Position numbers and translations under genes: made by a program
Shown: one piece after another, positions 26,216 to 35,190 of the stretch
Position numbering within the stretch: the first letter of the stretch is position 1
How the letters are laid out: every line of letters starts with the position of its first letter
From: an uncultured Muribaculaceae bacterium
GTDB lineage: Bacteria > Bacteroidota > Bacteroidia > Bacteroidales > Muribaculaceae
DNA: 64,000 nt
Assembly: GCA_947625935.1 (NCBI GenBank)
Contig: CANQQE010000001.1
Location: 124,001-188,000, forward strand
Direction of reading: 5' to 3'
The notes under the pieces: model-generated
What the model was told of the DNA's origin: nothing
Databases searched by the model: none
The model's input: the letters and a program-made list of their open reading frames with translations, nothing else

Positions 26216-27442
26216 TTATATATTTTTAATTCTATTCATTGCTTGCATTGTCGCTTCACGGGTAGAGAATGCGCTGAAGCGGAAATATCCTTCTCCCGAC
26301 GGGCCAAACCCAACTCCGGGTGTACCGACGATTTGGAATTTTTCGAGCAATAGGTCAAAAAATTCCCACGACGACATTCCATCTGGAGTTTTTACCCAAA
26401 CGTAAGGAGCGTTTACGCCACCAACCGCTTGAAGACCCAATCCCATGACAGAGTTTAGTATCATCTTGGCATTATCCATGTAATACTTTATATTTTCAGC
26501 CACTTCCTTTTTCCCACTATCGCTGTAAAGGGCAGCGGCCCCGCGTTGTGATATATAGGAAGCACCGTTGAATTTTGTGGTTTGACGGCGGCGCCACAAT
26601 CCATTCAGACCTATGACATTGCCGTCACGGTCTCTCCCTTCAAGTTCTTTAGGCACCACGGTATATCCGCATCTCACTCCGGTGAATCCGGCGGTCTTTG
26701 AGTAACTGCGGAACTCTATGGCGACCTTTTTGGCACCAGGAATCTCATATATGGAATGGGGGGTGTCACCGTCGGTTATATAGGCTTCATACGCCGAGTC
26801 AAAGAGCAGAAGCACGTTGTTGGTTATCGCATATTCCACCCATTTTGTCAATTCTTTCCGGCTCAAAGAAGTTCCGGTTGGATTATTGGGATAACAGAGA
26901 TATATGGCATCAGGATGCTCTTGTGGCAGTGAAGGGACAAAACCGTTCTCAATTGAGCAGGGTAGATAAATTATGTTTGACCAGCACCCTGACTTTTCAA
27001 GATTGCCGGCTCTGCCTGCCATCACGTTAGTGTCGACATATACCGGATAGACCGGGTCGGTTACCGCTATGCGGCAATCATGCGATAAAATGTCTCCGAT
27101 GTTTCCCGTGTCGCTTTTAGCTCCGTCATTGATGAATATCTCGTCAAGCTCTATGCTGACTCCGCGTAGACCGTAATCATTTTTAGCTATGGCCTCGCGC
27201 AAAAAGTCATAACCGGTCTCAGGCCCATAGCCGTGAAATGTGTCCCGCCGGGTCAGCTCATCGATGGCCGCGTGCATTGCCGCTATCGCCGATGGACAGA
27301 GTGGCAACGTTACATCCCCGATTCCCATTCTTATTATTTTCGCTTCGGGATGCGCTTCAGAGTACGCCCCTACACGCCTTGCCACCTCAGAAAAAAGATA
27401 GCTGCCCGGAAGTTTGCAGAAATTGTCATTAACCTTAATCAT
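26216..27442 (-). CDS. dapL: LL-diaminopimelate aminotransferase
   Basis: PLP enzyme that converts tetrahydrodipicolinate to LL-diaminopimelate in one step with glutamate as amino donor, replacing DapD/DapC/DapE. 408 residues. Fold-type I motifs: FINDGAKSDTGNIGDI, YLCYPNNPTGTSLS, LLFDSAYEAYI and the PLP-lysine in RSYSKTAGFTGVRCGY (about residue 247). Directly follows dapF and precedes glnN by 15 bp. The glutamate it uses is made by the downstream genes. Confidence 0.97.
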   Translation of the reverse strand: MIKVNDNFCKLPGSYLFSEVARRVGAYSEAHPEAKIIRMGIGDVTLPLCPSAIAAMHAAIDELTRRDTFHGYGPETGYDFLREAIAKNDYGLRGVSIELDEIFINDGAKSDTGNIGDILSHDCRIAVTDPVYPVYVDTNVMAGRAGNLEKSGCWSNIIYLPCSIENGFVPSLPQEHPDAIYLCYPNNPTGTSLSRKELTKWVEYAITNNVLLLFDSAYEAYITDGDTPHSIYEIPGAKKVAIEFRSYSKTAGFTGVRCGYTVVPKELEGRDRDGNVIGLNGLWRRRQTTKFNGASYISQRGAAALYSDSGKKEVAENIKYYMDNAKMILNSVMGLGLQAVGGVNAPYVWVKTPDGMSSWEFFDLLLEKFQIVGTPGVGFGPSGEGYFRFSAFSTREATMQAMNRIKNI

Positions 27443-27480
27443 AAATCTTTTTTACCAAAATTATAACCATATCGTGTGAT

Positions 27481-28326
27481 TCAACATCTTTTATATACTC
27501 CGTCAAAAACTTTTGTTGCAGCCCCGGTCATATAGACATGACCGTCATCAGGGTTCCATCTGATTCTTAGCTCGCCCCCTTTAAGCCTCAGCAGAACATC
27601 GCGCGACGTTCTGCCTGTCAAGACTCCGATAACAGCGGTTGCGCAAGCCCCTGTTCCGCAAGCCATTGTCTCCCCACTGCCGCGTTCCCACACCCTCATT
27701 ACTATTTCGTTAGGAGAAATAGCCTGGGCAAATTCTATATTGGCCCTGTCGGGCCATATTGGATGAATCTCAAGTTCACGACCAAGTTTTTTCAAATCAA
27801 TCGATGATAGGTCATCGACGAATATCACCCCGTGGGGGTTGCCCATCGACACCGCCGAGATTGACAACGGTCCGGCTGAAGTGGCTATTAATTCATTTAT
27901 CAGATGCCGTCCTTCAGCTTTGACTGGGATTCGCTCGGCATCAACTATCGGCTCTCCCATATCGACAGTTACCGACTCGACCGCACCTCCTTCAATATGG
28001 AGTTGCATTGTCTTGATTCCGCTGAGCGTTTCTAATGTGATTGTTGATTTTGTTGTGATTCCGTTGTCAAAGACATATTTGCCGACACAGCGACTACCGT
28101 TTCCACACATCCTCGCTTCTGAACCGTCAGCATTAAAAATGCGCATTTTGAAATCTGCGACTTCCGAAGGCTCTATTGTGATAATTCCGTCTGCTCCAAC
28201 GCCATAGTGCGGGCGGCTCATCTCTACCGACAGCGCCGGCAAGTCGGCGGGGCAACCGCCAAGGCAATTGATATAAATGTAATCATTGCCTATTCCATGC
28301 ATTTTTGTGAATCTAATATCTTCCAT
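27481..28326 (-). CDS. dapF: Diaminopimelate epimerase
   Basis: Interconverts LL- and meso-diaminopimelate for lysine and peptidoglycan. 281 residues with the two catalytic Cys: Cys74 in ARMCGNGSRC and the second near residue 223 in GSGETMACGTGACA. N-terminal FTKMHGIGNDYIYINC is typical. First gene of the long minus-strand run; promoter at 28360-28389. Confidence 0.97.
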   Translation of the reverse strand: MEDIRFTKMHGIGNDYIYINCLGGCPADLPALSVEMSRPHYGVGADGIITIEPSEVADFKMRIFNADGSEARMCGNGSRCVGKYVFDNGITTKSTITLETLSGIKTMQLHIEGGAVESVTVDMGEPIVDAERIPVKAEGRHLINELIATSAGPLSISAVSMGNPHGVIFVDDLSSIDLKKLGRELEIHPIWPDRANIEFAQAISPNEIVMRVWERGSGETMACGTGACATAVIGVLTGRTSRDVLLRLKGGELRIRWNPDDGHVYMTGAATKVFDGVYKRC

Positions 28327-28359
28327 AATTTTGAGGACGATTTAAATATTATCACAGCG

Positions 28360-28389
28360 CAAAGTTAAGCATTTTGTCACAAATACAAA
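28360..28389 (-). promoter_or_regulatory. Promoter of the dapF-to-purF run
   Basis: TAACTTTG (28367-28360) with TTTG (28389-28386) about 18 bp upstream on the minus strand. It gives a leader of about 28 nt before the dapF ATG. It is the only clear promoter found for the six genes down to 16081. Confidence 0.7.
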
Positions 28390-28435
28390 CAATTTTATGA
28401 AAAATATTTTGAAAATTCTTGTATTTGTTTGACAA
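28374..28435. promoter_or_regulatory. Large imperfect palindrome over the dapF promoter
   Basis: TTGTCACAAATACAA (28374-28388) is the reverse complement of TTGTATTTGTTTGACAA (28419-28435) apart from two inserted T. The arms are 30 bp apart and the left arm covers the -33 element of the dapF promoter, so it may be an operator. Confidence 0.5.
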
Positions 28436-28552
28436 GTGCTATCGCAATTGGTGTTTTTCTAACAAAAATCTTATTATAAAGCCGATTGACTTTCATTATA
28501 TTGCTATTTAGCTCTTGTAATGATAAATTTTTTAAAATCGGCAAATATTTTT

Positions 28553-28583
28553 TTTGGCTCTCCGACAATTATGTATAATTTTG
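28553..28583 (+). promoter_or_regulatory. Promoter of the amylase operon
   Basis: TTTG (28553-28556) and TAATTTTG (28576-28583), 19 bp apart. Start of transcription would be near 28590, about 23 nt before the ATG at 28613. The roughly 285-bp gap between dapF and 28613 holds nothing else I recognise besides the palindrome. Confidence 0.75.
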
Positions 28584-28612
28584 TGAAAAATTAGATTACA
28601 TCTTCTTACTTT

Positions 28613-28927
28613 ATGTCTATTAAAATAATTTTAGGTATTGGAACATACATTTTACTGGGTTGGTTGCTTTGCTACATTGACCCGTATGAAAGTTATTCAT
28701 GGTACTCTGGTATCTGGCATGGAGCGTTTTTCGTACCTAACCTGCTGAAAAGTTTACTTTGGAACACTCCGTATAAGGCTGAAATCTGCACAACCGGGTA
28801 CACAGTGTTCTTTAGACTGTTAAGCATACTATCAATATTGTCATGCCTTGGCATCAGGGAATACAAGACAAAAGGTCAGAAAGAAAATAATTATTTAACC
28901 AAAATCAATAACACTAAAATCAGATGA
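28613..28927 (+). CDS. Small membrane protein of unknown function
   Basis: A 104-residue protein with a hydrophobic N-terminal segment (IILGIGTYILLGWLLCYI), the stretch SYSWYSGIWHGAFFVPNLLKSLL and a second hydrophobic segment near residues 64-80, then a basic tail. The WYSGIWHG block looks like a conserved motif of small membrane proteins seen in several gut bacteria, but I cannot name a family. Its stop overlaps the amylase ATG (ATGA), so the two are translated together. Confidence 0.75.
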   Translation: MSIKIILGIGTYILLGWLLCYIDPYESYSWYSGIWHGAFFVPNLLKSLLWNTPYKAEICTTGYTVFFRLLSILSILSCLGIREYKTKGQKENNYLTKINNTKIR

Positions 28928-30342
28928 AAATTTTAGCACTGACAATCGCAGCCGCTATGTCGGTTCCGATGATTGCGACAGGAAGTCCTTCGGGTCACAA
29001 AACCGATGACGACGTGATTCTCCATGCTTGGTCATGGTCATTCGACACTATAGCTTCCAACATGAAAGACATCGCAGCGGCCGGATATGATTTTGTCCAG
29101 ACCTCACCGGCCAACACCTGCTATGTAGGTGATGGCGGGGGCATGGCACTATTCAGTGAGCCGGGTGATTCAATCATGGGCAAATGGTACTATTACTATC
29201 AGCCTACCGATTGGAAAATTGGTAACTATATGCTTGGCAATCGCGATCAGTTCAAGGCCATGTGTGACTCTGCTTACAAATATGGTGTCAAGGTGATTGT
29301 CGATGTCTTGCCTAATCACACAGCCATTGACCACAATGCCGTGTTGCCCGGTCTGAATAACGCTGTAGGCGGACATGAAAACCTATACCATGCCAATGGC
29401 TTTACCCCTATAACTGATTATAACGACCGTTTCCAGTGCACAACTGGCGAGATGGGTGGGCTGCCTGATGTGAACACTGAGAATCCCGATTTTCAATACT
29501 ATTATCTGCAATATGTCAACGACCTTATCAATCTCGGTGCGCGTGGATTCCGTTATGACACAGCAAAGCATATTGGTCTGCCATCCGATCCTCTTGATGC
29601 TAAATCGCAAAAAAATAATTTTTGGAATATAGCGACCGGTCGTGAGGGCGTGAAAGGTTTGTCGCTGCTTATGCCCGACAGTCTTTATATCTATGGCGAG
29701 GTTCTCCAAGACAAAAACACCAAAGAAGATGAGTATGCCGAATATATGGATTTGACTGCAAGTGCTTATGGCCATGCGCTTCGCAATGCGCTTGCTTCCG
29801 GCAACTATAAAGCAGATGATTTGGCGTCGTGGCATCATGTGGCCGATCCACACAAGTTGGTCACCTGGGTTGAATCTCACGACACATATTGCAATGCCCA
29901 TGAATCGGCGTCATTGAGCGACGATGTCATCAGGATGGGTTGGGTGTTCCTTACCGCACGCGATAAAGGCACGCCTCTGTTCTATAGCCGTCCCGCCGGT
30001 AGCACCCGCGAAAATTACTGGGGCAACAATCGCATTGGCGCCCGCGGAAACGATGAGTTCAAAAATCCGGAAGTGGTTGCTGTCAACCAATTCCGCCATG
30101 CCATGAGCGGACAGCCAGAAAATGTTGTGGTATCCGACAATGGTGCTGTTGTTGCTGTTGAGCGTGGGGAAAAAGGTGTCGCTATCGTAAACTTGTCAGA
30201 AAAGGCTCAGAAAATCAAGATTGCGACAATTTTGCCCGATGGAGAATACACCGACGGTGTGCATTCAACAATGTTTAAGGTGAAAAAAGGTATGATTGAG
30301 GGAAAAGTAACCCCACTCACATCCTACATACTTTATCGCTGA
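28924..30342 (+). CDS. Secreted alpha-amylase, GH13
   Basis: Alpha-1,4-glucan hydrolase of 472 residues. The first 20 residues are hydrophobic (ILALTIAAAMSVPMIATG) and act as a Sec signal. The GH13 barrel is complete: VIVDVLPNHTA, GFRYDTAKHI with the nucleophile Asp (about 212), YIYGEVLQ with the acid Glu (about 257) and WVESHDTYC with the third Asp (about 319). A small beta C-domain ends at TPLTSYILYR. It is not in a Sus-type locus. Starch or glycogen is the probable substrate. Confidence 0.93.
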   Translation: MKILALTIAAAMSVPMIATGSPSGHKTDDDVILHAWSWSFDTIASNMKDIAAAGYDFVQTSPANTCYVGDGGGMALFSEPGDSIMGKWYYYYQPTDWKIGNYMLGNRDQFKAMCDSAYKYGVKVIVDVLPNHTAIDHNAVLPGLNNAVGGHENLYHANGFTPITDYNDRFQCTTGEMGGLPDVNTENPDFQYYYLQYVNDLINLGARGFRYDTAKHIGLPSDPLDAKSQKNNFWNIATGREGVKGLSLLMPDSLYIYGEVLQDKNTKEDEYAEYMDLTASAYGHALRNALASGNYKADDLASWHHVADPHKLVTWVESHDTYCNAHESASLSDDVIRMGWVFLTARDKGTPLFYSRPAGSTRENYWGNNRIGARGNDEFKNPEVVAVNQFRHAMSGQPENVVVSDNGAVVAVERGEKGVAIVNLSEKAQKIKIATILPDGEYTDGVHSTMFKVKKGMIEGKVTPLTSYILYR

Positions 30343-30363
30343 TAAATCCGATTGTCATACACC

Positions 30364-30402
30364 GACGCCCTCCTACAACCAGAGTGGGAGGGCGTCATTT
30401 TT
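30364..30402 (+). terminator. Amylase operon terminator
   Basis: GACGCCCTCC (30364-30373) and GGAGGGCGTC (30387-30396) form a perfect 10-bp GC-rich stem, followed by ATTTTTATTG. Confidence 0.92.
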
Positions 30403-30596
30403 ATTGTGGCGGGATAATAACCTGCGCATTCTTCTCTTTAACAATTTTTAGTTATAAATTGGAAATGACATTTTGTAATGCCATAAAGCTAATATCATTA
30501 GTGACTCGATGCTTTTTGACGAAAAAATATAATAAACTTCCATTCTGAGCTGACATTGTGGTAGCGGGGAAACCGATTACAATTTTTGAAAAAATT

Positions 30597-30626
30597 TTTG
30601 ATGATTGAAAATTATAATTAACTTTG
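30597..30626 (+). promoter_or_regulatory. Promoter with no gene directly downstream
   Basis: TTTG (30597-30600) and TAACTTTG (30619-30626), 18 bp apart, a good Bacteroidetes promoter. The next gene starts almost 300 bp later and a terminator-like hairpin lies between. Confidence 0.65.
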
Positions 30627-30632
30627 CGTTGT

Positions 30633-30789
30633 AAAAGAAATCAATCATAGTTAACAATTAAATCGTCACCAACGAATAGCACTATAACTTTTTCATAATA
30701 ATATCGTTTTTAGACATATCAAATTCAACATTAAGTACTATGTGTGTAAGCGAATAAAGGTGGGCCGGGAGGTTGACCTTTATTTTTTT
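30633..30789 (+). ncRNA. Candidate small RNA or attenuated leader upstream of purT
   Basis: The stretch from the expected start of transcription (near 30633) to a terminator hairpin, about 155 nt, A/T-rich with no plausible coding frame. The end is AATAAAGGT (30753-30761) pairing with ACCTTTATT (30776-30784) around a 14-nt G-rich loop, then five T. It does not match the purine riboswitch core as I remember it. Either an independent small RNA or a conditional leader for purT. Confidence 0.5.
30753..30789 (+). terminator. Intrinsic terminator in the purT leader region
   Basis: Perfect 9-bp stem (30753-30761 with 30776-30784) with a 14-nt loop, followed by T5 and G. Confidence 0.75.
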
Positions 30790-30824
30790 GTGCCTAACCG
30801 AATGGGTTTTATATTGAAAATGGC

Positions 30825-30832
30825 TATCTTTG
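30825..30832 (+). promoter_or_regulatory. Candidate -7 element for purT
   Basis: TATCTTTG fits TAnnTTTG and lies 89 bp before the ATG at 30921, after the terminator. The -33 region is weak. Confidence 0.45.
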
Positions 30833-30920
30833 CGTCTGCGTTTTGACAACGGCGATCGGTAAGAGATTATATGTTGGTGAGACGCTCCATTAAATTTAGA
30901 ATACAATATTGATATTTCAG

Positions 30921-32111
30921 ATGACAAAAATCGGATCAGTGATGACCTCTGTTGGTCGAAAGGCTTTGTTGTTGGGTAGCGGTGAACTTGGAAAAGAAGT
31001 AGCCATCGAGTTACAGCGTTATGGCGTTGAAGTGGTGGCGTGCGATAGATACCCCGGGGCCCCGGCGATGCAGATTGCACATAGAAGCCATGTGTTCAAT
31101 ATGCTCGACGCTAAAGAATTGAGGAAAATCATTGAGTTGGAAAAACCGGACCATATCATACCAGAAGTCGAAGCCATTGCGACTCCGGTCCTTAAAGAAC
31201 TTGAAAAAGAGGGCTACAACGTCACTCCAACAGCAACGGCTGCATGGTTGACAATGAACCGTGAAGGCATTAGGACACTTGCGGCCGAAAAACTCGGGGT
31301 AAAGACTTCAACCTACCGTTTCGCTTCAGACGAACAAGAATTTAAAGAGGCGGTTAAAGCTGTGGGTATACCTTGTGTCGTTAAGCCAATCATGAGTTCT
31401 TCCGGCCATGGGCAGAGCGTCATAAAGTCTGAAGCTGACATCGACAACGCTTGGCGCATAGCTCAGGAAGGTGGTCGAGCAGGTGCGGGACGCGTCATTG
31501 TGGAAGGTTTTGTCGATTTTGATTATGAAATAACACTTCTAACCGTCAGAAGCTGTTCCGGCACAACTTTCTGCGCGCCGATCGGTCATATTCAGGTCGA
31601 TGGCGACTATCGCTACTCATGGCAACCTCAGCCAATGTCTACGGCTGCTCTTGAAAAGGCCCAAGAGATTGCGAGGAAAGTCACAGGTGCGTTAGGCGGC
31701 TACGGGATATTTGGCGTTGAACTGTTTGTGAAAGGCGATGAAGTGATATTTAGTGAAGTGTCACCGCGACCGCATGACACCGGTATGGTAACCATGATTA
31801 CTCAGGATCAGAGCGAGTTCGCATTGCATACCCGGGCGTTGCTCGGATTGCCGGTCCCTGAAATTACTCTATTGACTCCGGGTGCGTCAAGAGCCATCGT
31901 CGTCGAGGGAGACACCGACAAGATTGTAATGGACAATCTTCAAGAGGTTCTTGCCGAGCCGGGCACACAGATGCGCATTTTTGGCAAACCTGAAATAAAG
32001 GGACATCGCAGAATGGGCGTGATACTTGCTTCTGCTCCAACTGTCGATGAGGCCAGAGATAAGGCGTCACGAGCCTACTCCAAGCTTAATGTTGAGGTGT
32101 TGCCTCGGTAA
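30921..32111 (+). CDS. purT: Formate-dependent GAR transformylase
   Basis: ATP-grasp enzyme that makes formyl-GAR from GAR, formate and ATP in purine synthesis, a folate-free alternative to PurN. 396 residues from the ATG at 30921; the frame also opens at a TTG at 30909. Motifs: [31 protein letters not shown] (GSGELGKE loop), [22 protein letters not shown] and [13 protein letters not shown] near the end of the ATP-grasp domain. Likely followed in the same transcript by the aminotransferase gene, 35 bp downstream. Confidence 0.96.
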   Translation: MTKIGSVMTSVGRKALLLGSGELGKEVAIELQRYGVEVVACDRYPGAPAMQIAHRSHVFNMLDAKELRKIIELEKPDHIIPEVEAIATPVLKELEKEGYNVTPTATAAWLTMNREGIRTLAAEKLGVKTSTYRFASDEQEFKEAVKAVGIPCVVKPIMSSSGHGQSVIKSEADIDNAWRIAQEGGRAGAGRVIVEGFVDFDYEITLLTVRSCSGTTFCAPIGHIQVDGDYRYSWQPQPMSTAALEKAQEIARKVTGALGGYGIFGVELFVKGDEVIFSEVSPRPHDTGMVTMITQDQSEFALHTRALLGLPVPEITLLTPGASRAIVVEGDTDKIVMDNLQEVLAEPGTQMRIFGKPEIKGHRRMGVILASAPTVDEARDKASRAYSKLNVEVLPR

Positions 32112-32146
32112 TTATTCTGAGTCAACACTATTAAATTACTGTATTT

Positions 32147-33349
32147 ATGCCAAATACATCTCTACGCGGGCAGATAATGCCGGCATCACCCATTCGTAAA
32201 TTAGTGCCTTTAGCCAACGACGCAAAAGCGCGTGGTATCAAAGTGTACCATTTGAATATCGGACAGCCCGATTTGCCAACCCCTGCTGAAGGGCTTGCCG
32301 CTTTAAAAAACATTGACCGCAAGGTGTTGGAATATAGCCCGTCTGAAGGTCTTTATTCTCTCCGTAAAAAACTCGAAAGCTATTATCATCGTTTCCACAT
32401 CAAAGTCGATGTCGATGATATAATCGTGACCACAGGTGGCTCCGAGGCGGTTCTGTTTGCTTTCATGGCTTGCCTTGACCCAGGCGACGAGATTATTGTC
32501 CCCGAGCCTGCGTATGCTAACTATATGGCTTTCGCTATTTCTGCCGGTGCCAAAATTGTAACTGTCCCCTCAAACATTGACGAGGGATTCGCATTGCCTC
32601 CGTTGGAGAAGTTTGAGGAGCTTATCACGCCCCGCACCAAAGGAATTTTGATTTGCAATCCGAATAATCCCACAGGATATCTTTATACCCAGAAGGAGAT
32701 GAATCAGATTCGGGATATAGTCAAAAAATATGATTTGTTTCTGTTCTCTGATGAGGTATATCGTGAATTTTGCTACACAGGCGCGCCCTACATCTCTGCG
32801 TTCCATCTTAAAGGTATCGAGGAACAGGTGGTGTTGATCGATTCCGTATCAAAGCGGTATAGCGAATGTGGAATTAGAGTTGGTGCCATAATAACCAAAC
32901 ACAAAGAGCTTAAAGCTAATGTGATGAAATTCTGTCAGGCGCGGCTGAGTCCGCCCCTGTTGGGCCAGATTGTTGCTGAGGCATCTATTGACGCTCCGGA
33001 AAGTTATATGTTAGGGACATACAACGAATACGTCGAACGTCGAAAGTTCTTGATTGACGGTCTTAACCGTATTCCCGGATGCTACTCCCCTATCCCTATG
33101 GGGGCGTTCTATACCGTTGTGTCGCTCCCGGTTGACGATGCTGATAAATTCTGTGAGTGGTGTTTGCGCGATTTCCAATATGAAGGGGCCACCGTTTTTA
33201 TGGCGCCTGCATCAGGATTCTACACAACCCCCGGCGTTGGCAAAAATGAGGTCAGGATGGCATATGTCCTCAAAAAAGAAGATTTGGCTCAGGCTTTGAC
33301 CGTATTGAAAGAGGCGCTAAAAGAGTATCCCGGACGCACTATCGCCTGA
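32147..33349 (+). CDS. Class I/II pyridoxal-phosphate aminotransferase
   Basis: Cytosolic aminotransferase of 400 residues, aspartate/aromatic type. Motifs: LNIGQPDLPTP, TTGGSEAVLFAF, ICNPNNPTGY, LFSDEVYREF and the PLP-lysine in DSVSKRYSECGIRVG (about residue 236), then the substrate-carboxylate Arg in NEVRMAYV. Aspartate aminotransferase is the usual annotation, but specificity is not readable. The permease gene begins 8 bp after its stop. Confidence 0.9.
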   Translation: MPNTSLRGQIMPASPIRKLVPLANDAKARGIKVYHLNIGQPDLPTPAEGLAALKNIDRKVLEYSPSEGLYSLRKKLESYYHRFHIKVDVDDIIVTTGGSEAVLFAFMACLDPGDEIIVPEPAYANYMAFAISAGAKIVTVPSNIDEGFALPPLEKFEELITPRTKGILICNPNNPTGYLYTQKEMNQIRDIVKKYDLFLFSDEVYREFCYTGAPYISAFHLKGIEEQVVLIDSVSKRYSECGIRVGAIITKHKELKANVMKFCQARLSPPLLGQIVAEASIDAPESYMLGTYNEYVERRKFLIDGLNRIPGCYSPIPMGAFYTVVSLPVDDADKFCEWCLRDFQYEGATVFMAPASGFYTTPGVGKNEVRMAYVLKKEDLAQALTVLKEALKEYPGRTIA

Positions 33350-33357
33350 TTGGGGTT

Positions 33358-34629
33358 ATGGATGTTTCGGTTTTTATCGCTCGCCATCTTGGCTTCGGGT
33401 CTGAGAATGGTCGACGCAGTTCGTCAAGCATGATAATCGCTGTAGTCGGAACCGCATTGTCTATGGCCATAATGATTTTGGCGATTACCGTGGTTATGGG
33501 CTTTAAAAGCCAGATTCGGGAGAAGGTTCTGGGCGTTGGCGCGTCTATAACGGTCTCCGCTCCGGAGTCTTACGACGAGTTCGGACGATATTCCGCTCCG
33601 ATGATGACCCAAAACGATAGGCTCAGGATTGATGACGCATTAAGGGGGGTATATCCCGTCTCTTTGGCCTTGAGCCAATCAGGGGTTTTGAAAACCGAAA
33701 ACGATTTTCTCGGGCTTCAATTTGAAGCATTCGACGCTAACCACGATTGGACTACAATAGAATCAGCGGTTGTCGACGGACAAATGCCTGATTTAAACGA
33801 CCCCGATGAACGCAATTCTTTGATTCTGTCAAAAGCCTCTGCCGAAAAACTCGGTATAACTGTCGGTGAAAAGATTGATGCCTATTTTTTTACAGGTGAG
33901 AATCTAAGAGCACGCCGATTGAATTTGAAAGCGGTCTACGACACGCACTTTGCTGATTTCGACAATTCACATTGTTTCATATCTTTGCCGCTGTTGCAGC
34001 GCATAGCGGGTATTGACTCGGTCTCAGGCAGTCGCATTGAGATTGCCTCTGTACCCGACGACTCAATTATTTCCTTGTCTGCGGCTCTCGACAACACTCT
34101 ATATGATAATTATTTGGCCGCGCGTGCCAACGGCGATGAAACGGTTAGCCGCTGCAAGGTCGATAATGTCATGAAAACCGGTGCGGCCTATTTCAGTTGG
34201 CTTGACTTGCTTGACACCAATGTGATTGTGATTATCGCGCTAATGGCGGCTGTATCGGGTTTCACACTGGTGTCATCTCTTTTTATTCTCATACTCGAGC
34301 GAGTGAAATTCATAGGCATCCTGAAGGCTATGGGGGCCACAAATGTCCAGATCGGTAAGGTGTTTGTTTATATGGCAGAACGAATAATCATAAAAGGCAT
34401 GATTATCGGGGATGTCATAGGGCTTGGGGTTTCAATTATCCAATGGAAATTTCGCTTGTTGCCGCTTGACGCTTCCTCCTATTATCTGACGGCGGTTCCG
34501 ATTAAAATAGACTGGCCAGCGATCCTCATATTGAATATCTGCGTATTGGTGATGTCCACGGCGTTATTCCTTATCCCGGCCCATATGATTTCTCGTATAT
34601 CTCCGGCATCGACAATGAAATATGAATGA
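33358..34629 (+). CDS. FtsX-like permease, LolC/LolE type
   Basis: Inner-membrane ABC permease of 423 residues, of the family that extracts lipoproteins for the outer membrane. One N-terminal TM (about 24-47, SMIIAVVGTALSMAIMILAITVVMG), a periplasmic MacB-type domain to about 275, then three TMs in the FtsX block (VIIALMAAVSGFTLVSSLFILIL, near residue 345, and 395-415) with the coupling stretch ERVKFIGILKAMGATN. There is no ATPase (LolD) gene next to it. Confidence 0.85.
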   Translation: MDVSVFIARHLGFGSENGRRSSSSMIIAVVGTALSMAIMILAITVVMGFKSQIREKVLGVGASITVSAPESYDEFGRYSAPMMTQNDRLRIDDALRGVYPVSLALSQSGVLKTENDFLGLQFEAFDANHDWTTIESAVVDGQMPDLNDPDERNSLILSKASAEKLGITVGEKIDAYFFTGENLRARRLNLKAVYDTHFADFDNSHCFISLPLLQRIAGIDSVSGSRIEIASVPDDSIISLSAALDNTLYDNYLAARANGDETVSRCKVDNVMKTGAAYFSWLDLLDTNVIVIIALMAAVSGFTLVSSLFILILERVKFIGILKAMGATNVQIGKVFVYMAERIIIKGMIIGDVIGLGVSIIQWKFRLLPLDASSYYLTAVPIKIDWPAILILNICVLVMSTALFLIPAHMISRISPASTMKYE

Positions 34630-34720
34630 ATCCATCCGCTCCGATAACTTTTTTGGCACGTTTTTTGTTCTAAAGTGGAAGTTACTTAAACAAAAACGAT
34701 TCTTATAACTGAAAATTAAT

Positions 34721-34728
34721 TATTTTTG
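34721..34728 (+). promoter_or_regulatory. Candidate -7 element for rsfS-ftsH
   Basis: TATTTTTG fits TAnnTTTG, 25 bp before the rsfS ATG. The -33 element is not clear. Confidence 0.5.
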
Positions 34729-34753
34729 CAATTATAATATTTAACTTAATCAG

Positions 34754-35113
34754 ATGACAGAAAATACTGATTTAAAGCGACTGATAATTGAAGGAATCCA
34801 AGACCGCAAGGGACGCGGTATAACGCTTGTCGACCTTTCAAAAATCGATGGCGCCGCTGTCGATGAATTCATCATATGCCAAGGTTCTTCGACCATGCAG
34901 GTCGCATCAATAGCCGATAATATCAGGGAATATGTCCAGAAACAATCTGGCCAAAAACCATATAACTACGATGGATATAAGAACTCTCAATGGATAGTCA
35001 TTGATTATGGCTCCACGCTCGTTCATGTGTTCCTCCCTGAAATCCGTCAACTCTACAATCTTGAGGAACTGTGGAGTGACGCACGGCTCGAACAAGTCGC
35101 TGACTTGGATTGA
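34754..35113 (+). CDS. rsfS: Ribosome silencing factor
   Basis: Binds uL14 on the large subunit and blocks subunit joining in starved cells. 119 residues of the RsfS/YbeB/Iojap family: VDLSKIDGAAVDEFIICQGSS, VQKQSGQKPYNYDGYKNSQWIVIDYG and VHVFLPEIRQLYNLEELWSDA. Adjacent to ftsH, an arrangement I recall from other Bacteroidetes. Confidence 0.95.
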   Translation: MTENTDLKRLIIEGIQDRKGRGITLVDLSKIDGAAVDEFIICQGSSTMQVASIADNIREYVQKQSGQKPYNYDGYKNSQWIVIDYGSTLVHVFLPEIRQLYNLEELWSDARLEQVADLD

Positions 35114-35190
35114 TTTATTCCCGCGTATACCAAACAACGGCATAAACTGGTTTCTCAAATCTCAAAATTCCGCTAACACATTCACATTTA

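Noticed and set aside
30682-31080. 132-residue minus-strand frame over the purT leader
   Set aside because: Antisense to purT and the RNA candidate, with no recognisable domain.
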